Assembly: GCA_964057225.1 (NCBI GenBank)
Contig: OZ059900.1
Location: forward strand, 6,768,501-6,832,500
Direction: 5' to 3'
Source: Auanema rhodensis
Taxonomy: Eukaryota > Nematoda > Chromadorea > Rhabditida > Rhabditidae
DNA length: 64,000 nucleotides
Below the pieces are notes generated by a model that had not been told where the DNA came from, made no database searches, and was given only the letters and a program-made list of their open reading frames with translations. This document shows positions 54,001 to 64,000 of this stretch, piece by piece. How positions within the stretch are numbered: position 1 is the stretch's first letter; the number at the start of each line of letters is the position of its first letter. Made by a program: the position numbers and the translations under genes.

Positions 54001-56261
54001 TAGTACATGGAAGTTTATTATAAGAATAGTATTCCTTTTGGGAGCTCAGTTACGGTAATGGCAGATAACCTCAAATGGAGATAGATCTGGACTTCTTTCG
54101 AAACTCATTTTCTATTCGTTAACAATTTTTTTAGTTATTATTTTGAAGAGTGGAGTATGTTTGACGATGATGTCCTATCAATTGCCTCAGTACCCGATGC
54201 TCCCATCTCCAACTATGAAGATAAAGATGTTTAAATTCCTGTTAGAAGCTTTGATAGTGCATTTATGCAACTATTTATTCGGCAGGAAGCAAACAATATA
54301 CGGTAAAAATTTAAATTTTAATCGTTTATTTTTCATTAGGACCTTACTATTCTAATTGACTGATATGGAAAATCCACAACATACCCGTTTTCGTTTCGAA
54401 CAAGAAAGTTCGGAAGACAACTAGCATGAAAAAAGAGATGTGGAAGTTAATTAGTACATGGAAGTTTATTATAAGAATAGTATTCCTTTTGGGAGCTCAG
54501 TTACGGTAATGGCAGATAACCTCAAATGGAGATAGATCTGGACTTCTTTCGAAACTCATTTTCTATTCGTTAACAATTTTTTTAGTTATTATTTTGAAGA
54601 GTGGAGTATGTTTGACGATGATGTCCTATCAATTGCCTCAGTACCCGATGCTCCCATCTCCAACTATGAAGATAAAGATGTTTAAATTCCTGTTAGAAGC
54701 TTTGATAGTGCATTTATGCAACTATTTATTCGGCAGGAAGCAAACAATATACGGTAAAAATTTAAATTTTAATCGTTTATTTTTCATTAGGACCTTACTA
54801 TTCTAATTGACTGATATGGAAAATCCACAACATACCCGTTTTCGTTTCGAACAAGAAAGTTCGGAAGACAACTAGCATGAAAAAAGAGATGTGGAAGTTA
54901 ATTAGTACATGGAAGTTTATTATAAGAATAGTATTCCTTTTGGGAGCTCAGTTACGGTAATGGCAGATAACCTCAAATGGAGATAGATCTGGACTTCTTT
55001 CGAAACTCATTTTCTATTCGTTAACAATTTTTTTAGTTATTATTTTGAAGAGTGGAGTATGTTTGACGATGATGTCCTATCAATTGCCTCAGTACCCGAT
55101 GCTCCCATCTCCAACTATGAAGATAAAGATGTTTAAATTCCTGTTAGAAGCTTTGATAGTGCATTTATGCAACTATTTATTCGGCAGGAAGCAAACAATA
55201 TACGGTAAAAATTTAAATTTTAATCGTTTATTTTTCATTAGGACCTTACTATTCTAATTGACTGATATGGAAAATCCACAACATACCCGTTTTCGTTTCG
55301 AACAAGAAAGTTCGGAAGACAACTAGCATGAAAAAAGAGATGTGGAAGTTAATTAGTACATGGAAGTTTATTATAAGAATAGTATTCCTTTTGGGAGCTC
55401 AGTTACGGTAATGGCAGATAACCTCAAATGGAGATAGATCTGGACTTCTTTCGAAACTCATTTTCTATTCGTTAACAATTTTTTTAGTTATTATTTTGAA
55501 GAGTGGAGTATGTTTGACGATGATGTCCTATCAATTGCCTCAGTACCCGATGCTCCCATCTCCAACTATGAAGATAAAGATGTTTAAATTCCTGTTAGAA
55601 GCTTTGATAGTGCATTTATGCAACTATTTATTCGGCAGGAAGCAAACAATATACGGTAAAAATTTAAATTTTAATCGTTTATTTTTCATTAGGACCTTAC
55701 TATTCTAATTGACTGATATGGAAAATCCACAACATACCCGTTTTCGTTTCGAACAAGAAAGTTCGGAAGACAACTAGCATGAAAAAAGAGATGTGGAAGT
55801 TAATTAGTACATGGAAGTTTATTATAAGAATAGTATTCCTTTTGGGAGCTCAGTTACGGTAATGGCAGATAACCTCAAATGGAGATAGATCTGGACTTCT
55901 TTCGAAACTCATTTTCTATTCGTTAACAATTTTTTTAGTTATTATTTTGAAGAGTGGAGTATGTTTGACGATGATGTCCTATCAATTGCCTCAGTACCCG
56001 ATGCTCCCATCTCCAACTATGAAGATAAAGATGTTTAAATTCCTGTTAGAAGCTTTGATAGTGCATTTATGCAACTATTTATTCGGCAGGAAGCAAACAA
56101 TATACGGTAAAAATTTAAATTTTAATCGTTTATTTTTCATTAGGACCTTACTATTCTAATTGACTGATATGGAAAATCCACAACATACCCGTTTTCGTTT
56201 CGAACAAGAAAGTTCGGAAGACAACTAGCATGAAAAAAGAGATGTGGAAGTTAATTAGTAC

Positions 56262-56700
56262 ATGGAAGTTTATTATAAGAATAGTATTCCTTTTGGGAGC
56301 TCAGTTACGGTAATGGCAGATAACCTCAAATGGAGACAGATCTGGACTTCTTTCGAAACTCATTTTCTATTCGTTAACAATTTTTTTAGTTATTATTTTG
56401 AAGAGTGGAGTATGTTTGACGATGATGTCCTATCAATTGCCTCAGTACCCGATGCTCCCATCTCCAACTATGAAGATAAAGATGTTTAAATTCCTGTTAG
56501 AAGCTTTGATAGTGCATTTATGCAACTATTTATTCGGCAGGAAGCAAACAATATACGGTAAAAATTTAAATTTTAATCGTTTATTTTTCATTAGGACCTT
56601 ACTATTCTAATTGACTGATATGGAAAATCCACAACATACCCGTTTTCGTTTCGAACAAGAAAGTTCGGAAGACAACTAGCATGAAAAAAGAGATGTGGAA
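56262..56700 (+). pseudogene. representative 451-bp unit with reopened frame, USP7 catalytic-end fragment
   Basis: A 75-codon frame (56262-56489) runs from MEVYYKNSIPFGSS through EEWSMFDDDVLS to ISNYEDKDV and TAA. The stretch WSMFDDDVLS matches human USP7 WCKFDDDVVS, and YMEVYYK just before it resembles LYMQVQI, which in the real protein lies beyond the catalytic domain. So the unit order is circular: the linker end of one unit runs into the catalytic end of the next. After the stop, IPVRSFDSAFMQLFIRQ continues to a GTAAAA donor and a 37-nt intron relic, as in array B. This unit is one of eight in which TAG in GGAGATAGATC reads CAG, joining the two halves. No sign that any product is made. 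Confidence 0.78.
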
Positions 56701-59700
56701 GTTAATTAGTACATGGAAGTTTATTATAAGAATAGTATTCCTTTTGGGAGCTCAGTTACGGTAATGGCAGATAACCTCAAATGGAGATAGATCTGGACTT
56801 CTTTCGAAACTCATTTTCTATTCGTTAACAATTTTTTTAGTTATTATTTTGAAGAGTGGAGTATGTTTGACGATGATGTCCTATCAATTGCCTCAGTACC
56901 CGATGCTCCCATCTCCAACTATGAAGATAAAGATGTTTAAATTCCTGTTAGAAGCTTTGATAGTGCATTTATGCAACTATTTATTCGGCAGGAAGCAAAC
57001 AATATACGGTAAAAATTTAAATTTTAATCGTTTATTTTTCATTAGGACCTTACTATTCTAATTGACTGATATGGAAAATCCACAACATACCCGTTTTCGT
57101 TTCGAACAAGAAAGTTCGGAAGACAACTAGCATGAAAAAAGAGATGTGGAAGTTAATTAGTACATGGAAGTTTATTATAAGAATAGTATTCCTTTTGGGA
57201 GCTCAGTTACGGTAATGGCAGATAACCTCAAATGGAGACAGATCTGGACTTCTTTCGAAACTCATTTTCTATTCGTTAACAATTTTTTTAGTTATTATTT
57301 TGAAGAGTGGAGTATGTTTGACGATGATGTCCTATCAATTGCCTCAGTACCCGATGCTCCCATCTCCAACTATGAAGATAAAGATGTTTAAATTCCTGTT
57401 AGAAGCTTTGATAGTGCATTTATGCAACTATTTATTCGGCAGGAAGCAAACAATATACGGTAAAAATTTAAATTTTAATCGTTTATTTTTCATTAGGACC
57501 TTACTATTCTAATTGACTGATATGGAAAATCCACAACATACCCGTTTTCGTTTCGAACAAGAAAGTTCGGAAGACAACTAGCATGAAAAAAGAGATGTGG
57601 AAGTTAATTAGTACATGGAAGTTTATTATAAGAATAGTATTCCTTTTGGGAGCTCAGTTACGGTAATGGCAGATAACCTCAAATGGAGACAGATCTGGAC
57701 TTCTTTCGAAACTCATTTTCTATTCGTTAACAATTTTTTTAGTTATTATTTTGAAGAGTGGAGTATGTTTGACGATGATGTCCTATCAATTGCCTCAGTA
57801 CCCGATGCTCCCATCTCCAACTATGAAGATAAAGATGTTTAAATTCCTGTTAGAAGCTTTGATAGTGCATTTATGCAACTATTTATTCGGCAGGAAGCAA
57901 ACAATATACGGTAAAAATTTAAATTTTAATCGTTTATTTTTCATTAGGACCTTACTATTCTAATTGACTGATATGGAAAATCCACAACATACCCGTTTTC
58001 GTTTCGAACAAGAAAGTTCGGAAGACAACTAGCATGAAAAAAGAGATGTGGAAGTTAATTAGTACATGGAAGTTTATTATAAGAATAGTATTCCTTTTGG
58101 GAGCTCAGTTACGGTAATGGCAGATAACCTCAAATGGAGACAGATCTGGACTTCTTTCGAAACTCATTTTCTATTCGTTAACAATTTTTTTAGTTATTAT
58201 TTTGAAGAGTGGAGTATGTTTGACGATGATGTCCTATCAATTGCCTCAGTACCCGATGCTCCCATCTCCAACTATGAAGATAAAGATGTTTAAATTCCTG
58301 TTAGAAGCTTTGATAGTGCATTTATGCAACTATTTATTCGGCAGGAAGCAAACAATATACGGTAAAAATTTAAATTTTAATCGTTTATTTTTCATTAGGA
58401 CCTTACTATTCTAATTGACTGATATGGAAAATCCACAACATACCCGTTTTCGTTTCGAACAAGAAAGTTCGGAAGACAACTAGCATGAAAAAAGAGATGT
58501 GGAAGTTAATTAGTACATGGAAGTTTATTATAAGAATAGTATTCCTTTTGGGAGCTCAGTTACGGTAATGGCAGATAACCTCAAATGGAGACAGATCTGG
58601 ACTTCTTTCGAAACTCATTTTCTATTCGTTAACAATTTTTTTAGTTATTATTTTGAAGAGTGGAGTATGTTTGACGATGATGTCCTATCAATTGCCTCAG
58701 TACCCGATGCTCCCATCTCCAACTATGAAGATAAAGATGTTTAAATTCCTGTTAGAAGCTTTGATAGTGCATTTATGCAACTATTTATTCGGCAGGAAGC
58801 AAACAATATACGGTAAAAATTTAAATTTTAATCGTTTATTTTTCATTAGGACCTTACTATTCTAATTGACTGATATGGAAAATCCACAACATACCCGTTT
58901 TCGTTTCGAACAAGAAAGTTCGGAAGACAACTAGCATGAAAAAAGAGATGTGGAAGTTAATTAGTACATGGAAGTTTATTATAAGAATAGTATTCCTTTT
59001 GGGAGCTCAGTTACGGTAATGGCAGATAACCTCAAATGGAGACAGATCTGGACTTCTTTCGAAACTCATTTTCTATTCGTTAACAATTTTTTTAGTTATT
59101 ATTTTGAAGAGTGGAGTATGTTTGACGATGATGTCCTATCAATTGCCTCAGTACCCGATGCTCCCATCTCCAACTATGAAGATAAAGATGTTTAAATTCC
59201 TGTTAGAAGCTTTGATAGTGCATTTATGCAACTATTTATTCGGCAGGAAGCAAACAATATACGGTAAAAATTTAAATTTTAATCGTTTATTTTTCATTAG
59301 GACCTTACTATTCTAATTGACTGATATGGAAAATCCACAACATACCCGTTTTCGTTTCGAACAAGAAAGTTCGGAAGACAACTAGCATGAAAAAAGAGAT
59401 GTGGAAGTTAATTAGTACATGGAAGTTTATTATAAGAATAGTATTCCTTTTGGGAGCTCAGTTACGGTAATGGCAGATAACCTCAAATGGAGATAGATCT
59501 GGACTTCTTTCGAAACTCATTTTCTATTCGTTAACAATTTTTTTAGTTATTATTTTGAAGAGTGGAGTATGTTTGACGATGATGTCCTATCAATTGCCTC
59601 AGTACCCGATGCTCCCATCTCCAACTATGAAGATAAAGATGTTTAAATTCCTGTTAGAAGCTTTGATAGTGCATTTATGCAACTATTTATTCGGCAGGAA

Positions 59701-62700
59701 GCAAACAATATACGGTAAAAATTTAAATTTTAATCGTTTATTTTTCATTAGGACCTTACTATTCTAATTGACTGATATGGAAAATCCACAACATACCCGT
59801 TTTCGTTTCGAACAAGAAAGTTCGGAAGACAACTAGCATGAAAAAAGAGATGTGGAAGTTAATTAGTACATGGAAGTTTATTATAAGAATAGTATTCCTT
59901 TTGGGAGCTCAGTTACGGTAATGGCAGATAACCTCAAATGGAGATAGATCTGGACTTCTTTCGAAACTCATTTTCTATTCGTTAACAATTTTTTTAGTTA
60001 TTATTTTGAAGAGTGGAGTATGTTTGACGATGATGTCCTATCAATTGCCTCAGTACCCGATGCTCCCATCTCCAACTATGAAGATAAAGATGTTTAAATT
60101 CCTGTTAGAAGCTTTGATAGTGCATTTATGCAACTATTTATTCGGCAGGAAGCAAACAATATACGGTAAAAATTTAAATTTTAATCGTTTATTTTTCATT
60201 AGGACCTTACTATTCTAATTGACTGATATGGAAAATCCACAACATACCCGTTTTCGTTTCGAACAAGAAAGTTCGGAAGACAACTAGCATGAAAAAAGAG
60301 ATGTGGAAGTTAATTAGTACATGGAAGTTTATTATAAGAATAGTATTCCTTTTGGGAGCTCAGTTACGGTAATGGCAGATAACCTCAAATGGAGACAGAT
60401 CTGGACTTCTTTCGAAACTCATTTTCTATTCGTTAACAATTTTTTTAGTTATTATTTTGAAGAGTGGAGTATGTTTGACGATGATGTCCTATCAATTGCC
60501 TCAGTACCCGATGCTCCCATCTCCAACTATGAAGATAAAGATGTTTAAATTCCTGTTAGAAGCTTTGATAGTGCATTTATGCAACTATTTATTCGGCAGG
60601 AAGCAAACAATATACGGTAAAAATTTAAATTTTAATCGTTTATTTTTCATTAGGACCTTACTATTCTAATTGACTGATATGGAAAATCCACAACATACCC
60701 GTTTTCGTTTCGAACAAGAAAGTTCGGAAGACAACTAGCATGAAAAAAGAGATGTGGAAGTTAATTAGTACATGGAAGTTTATTATAAGAATAGTATTCC
60801 TTTTGGGAGCTCAGTTACGGTAATGGCAGATAACCTCAAATGGAGATAGATCTGGACTTCTTTCGAAACTCATTTTCTATTCGTTAACAATTTTTTTAGT
60901 TATTATTTTGAAGAGTGGAGTATGTTTGACGATGATGTCCTATCAATTGCCTCAGTACCCGATGCTCCCATCTCCAACTATGAAGATAAAGATGTTTAAA
61001 TTCCTGTTAGAAGCTTTGATAGTGCATTTATGCAACTATTTATTCGGCAGGAAGCAAACAATATACGGTAAAAATTTAAATTTTAATCGTTTATTTTTCA
61101 TTAGGACCTTACTATTCTAATTGACTGATATGGAAAATCCACAACATACCCGTTTTCGTTTCGAACAAGAAAGTTCGGAAGACAACTAGCATGAAAAAAG
61201 AGATGTGGAAGTTAATTAGTACATGGAAGTTTATTATAAGAATAGTATTCCTTTTGGGAGCTCAGTTACGGTAATGGCAGATAACCTCAAATGGAGACAG
61301 ATCTGGACTTCTTTCGAAACTCATTTTCTATTCGTTAACAATTTTTTTAGTTATTATTTTGAAGAGTGGAGTATGTTTGACGATGATGTCCTATCAATTG
61401 CCTCAGTACCCGATGCTCCCATCTCCAACTATGAAGATAAAGATGTTTAAATTCCTGTTAGAAGCTTTGATAGTGCATTTATGCAACTATTTATTCGGCA
61501 GGAAGCAAACAATATACGGTAAAAATTTAAATTTTAATCGTTTATTTTTCATTAGGACCTTACTATTCTAATTGACTGATATGGAAAATCCACAACATAC
61601 CCGTTTTCGTTTCGAACAAGAAAGTTCGGAAGACAACTAGCATGAAAAAAGAGATGTGGAAGTTAATTAGTACATGGAAGTTTATTATAAGAATAGTATT
61701 CCTTTTGGGAGCTCAGTTACGGTAATGGCAGATAACCTCAAATGGAGATAGATCTGGACTTCTTTCGAAACTCATTTTCTATTCGTTAACAATTTTTTTA
61801 GTTATTATTTTGAAGAGTGGAGTATGTTTGACCATGATGTCCTATCAATTGCCTCAGTACCCGATGCTCCCATCTCCAACTATGAAGATAAAGATGTTTA
61901 AATTCCTGTTAGAAGCTTTGATAGTGCATTTATGCAACTATTTATTCGGCAGGAAGCAAACAATATACGGTAAAAATTTAAATTTTAATCGTTTATTTTT
62001 CATTAGGACCTTACTATTCTAATTGACTGATATGGAAAATCCACAACATACCCGTTTTCGTTTCGAACAAGAAAGTTCGGAAGACAACTAGCATGAAAAA
62101 AGAGATGTGGAAGTTAATTAGTACATGGAAGTTTATTATAAGAATAGTATTCCTTTTGGGAGCTCAGTTACGGTAATGGCAGATAACCTCAAATGGAGAT
62201 AGATCTGGACTTCTTTCGAAACTCATTTTCTATTCGTTAACAATTTTTTTAGTTATTATTTTGAAGAGTGGAGTATGTTTGACCATGATGTCCTATCAAT
62301 TGCCTCAGTACCCGATGCTCCCATCTCCAACTATGAAGATAAAGATGTTTAAATTCCTGTTAGAAGCTTTGATAGTGCATTTATGCAACTATTTATTCGG
62401 CAGGAAGCAAACAATATACGGTAAAAATTTAAATTTTAATCGTTTATTTTTCATTAGGACCTTACTATTCTAATTGACTGATATGGAAAATCCACAACAT
62501 ACCCGTTTTCGTTTCGAACAAGAAAGTTCGGAAGACAACTAGCATGAAAAAAGAGATGTGGAAGTTAATTAGTACATGGAAGTTTATTATAAGAATAGTA
62601 TTCCTTTTGGGAGCTCAGTTACGGTAATGGCAGATAACCTCAAATGGAGATAGATCTGGACTTCTTTCGAAACTCATTTTCTATTCGTTAACAATTTTTT

Positions 62701-64000
62701 TAGTTATTATTTTGAAGAGTGGAGTATGTTTGACCATGATGTCCTATCAATTGCCTCAGTACCCGATGCTCCCATCTCCAACTATGAAGATAAAGATGTT
62801 TAAATTCCTGTTAGAAGCTTTGATAGTGCATTTATGCAACTATTTATTCGGCAGGAAGCAAACAATATACGGTAAAAATTTAAATTTTAATCGTTTATTT
62901 TTCATTAGGACCTTACTATTCTAATTGACTGATATGGAAAATCCACAACATACCCGTTTTCGTTTCGAACAAGAAAGTTCGGAAGACAACTAGCATGAAA
63001 AAAGAGATGTGGAAGTTAATTAGTACATGGAAGTTTATTATAAGAATAGTATTCCTTTTGGGAGCTCAGTTACGGTAATGGCAGATAACCTCAAATGGAG
63101 ATAGATCTGGACTTCTTTCGAAACTCATTTTCTATTCGTTAACAATTTTTTTAGTTATTATTTTGAAGAGTGGAGTATGTTTGACGATGATGTCCTATCA
63201 ATTGCCTCAGTAGCCGATGCTCCCATCTCCAACTATGAAGATAAAGATGTTTAAATTCCTGTTAGAAGCTTTGATAGTGCATTTATGCAACTATTTATTC
63301 GGCAGGAAGCAAACAATATACGGTAAAAATTTAAATTTTAATCGTTTATTTTTCATTAGGACCTTACTATTCTAATTGACTGATATGGAAAATCCACAAC
63401 ATACCCGTTTTCGTTTCGAACAAGAAAGTTCGGAAGACAACTAGCATGAAAAAAGAGATGTGGAAGTTAATTAGTACATGGAAGTTTATTATAAGAATAG
63501 TATTCCTTTTGGGAGCTCAGTTACGGTAATGGCAGATAACCTCAAATGGAGATAGATCTGGACTTCTTTCGAAACTCATTTTCTATTCGTTAACAATTTT
63601 TTTAGTTATTATTTTGAAGAGTGGAGTATGTTTGACCATGATGTCCTATCAATTGCCTCAGTACCCGATGCTCCCATCTCCAACTATGAAGATAAAGATG
63701 TTTAAATTCCTGTTAGAAGCTTTGATAGTGCATTTATGCAACTATTTATTCGGCAGGAAGCAAACAATATACGGTAAAAATTTAAATTTTAATCGTTTAT
63801 TTTTCATTAGGACCTTACTATTCTAATTGACTGATATGGAAAATCCACAACATACCCGTTTTCGTTTCGAACAAGAAAGTTCGGAAGACAACTAGCATGA
63901 AAAAAGAGATGTGGAAGTTAATTAGTACATGGAAGTTTATTATAAGAATAGTATTCCTTTTGGGAGCTCAGTTACGGTAATGGCAGATAACCTCAAATGG

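Larger units (their letters stand above)
38571..64000 (+). repeat. tandem array C: 451-bp unit, at least 56 copies, USP7-derived, cut by window end
   Basis: Equivalent points recur at exactly 451 bp (38809, 39260, 39711 and so on to 63614); the last unit is cut at 64000. The unit is close kin to the 431-bp one but keeps the longer FEEWSMFDDDV region. It carries its own stops (TAA after NYEDKDV, TAA after TLLF) and has CATGAAAAAAGAGATG and following bases in place of the 431-type TGGTGTAATAAAG region. Local variant runs: GTGTATTATA in the units near 39130-40490; TCTAGACTT at 46.4-48.2 kb and 50.5-53.2 kb; a GAATTC site in five units between 50.1 and 52.5 kb; CAGATCTGG in eight units at 56.3-61.3 kb; and GACCATGATG near the right end. 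Confidence 0.97.

Noticed and set aside
18646-63826. Recurrent 62-, 70- and 75-codon frames, and the 121-, 109- and 79-codon ones, as a tandem family of secreted or membrane peptides
   Set aside because: Each starts at an internal ATG or alternative codon and reads across a 37-nt intron relic in a phase other than that of the USP7 remnant. The longer ones arise from single-base changes or conversion patches.
5169-64000. CRISPR array or bacterial repeat locus
   Set aside because: Units are hundreds of bases long with no unique spacers, and the flanks are intron-bearing eukaryotic genes.
5169-64000. Transposon or retroelement array
   Set aside because: No transposase, reverse transcriptase, terminal inverted repeats or long terminal repeats were seen; unit ends are circular permutations of gene fragments.

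Overview
The window looks like nuclear DNA of a nematode. This is an inference from an AT-rich eukaryotic gene with six introns of 42-47 nt and pyrimidine-AG acceptors, a TGA stop used as a stop, and a tiny two-exon gene for a secreted peptide. The species cannot be named from the sequence.

Layout. (1) Positions 1-1245, plus strand: the last seven exons of a USP7/HAUSP ubiquitin-specific protease (the family of C. elegans MATH-33), ending in the family's C-terminal tail. (2) 1246-3729: 3' flank with no gene I can support. (3) 3807-4045, minus strand: a two-exon gene for a 56-residue secreted four-cysteine peptide, with a TATA box and a poly(A) signal; it is easily missed because both exons are short. 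(4) 4139-5168: AT-rich spacer. (5) 5169-64000 (58.8 kb, about 92 percent of the window): three consecutive head-to-tail tandem arrays with unit lengths of 953 bp (about 14 copies), 431 bp (about 47 copies) and 451 bp (at least 56 copies, cut by the window end).

The main result is the origin of the arrays. All three unit types are broken pieces of a USP7-type gene, in the same orientation as the USP7 gene at the left edge and with 37-44 nt introns still in place. The 953-bp unit joins the end of a MATH domain and the start of the catalytic domain (active-site Cys box, then the exon pair ending in TKLTKSFG-like sequence) to pieces of a ubiquitin-like domain. The 431- and 451-bp units carry the end of the catalytic domain (FDDDV block, NY.DKD block, FMQLFIRQ block) and the following linker. 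All three share a module from the ubiquitin-like region, and the 953-to-431 switch falls inside that module. None of the pieces overlaps the exons seen at 1-1245. So this is a protein-gene-derived satellite built next to its likely parent gene.

The many 60-126 codon open frames inside the arrays are repeat-unit pseudogene frames, not separate genes. The arrays show higher-order blocks, conversion-like patches of 451-type sequence in the 431 array, clustered variants and diverged edge units, as expected from unequal exchange and gene conversion. No RNA gene, transposase, reverse transcriptase or CRISPR array was seen.
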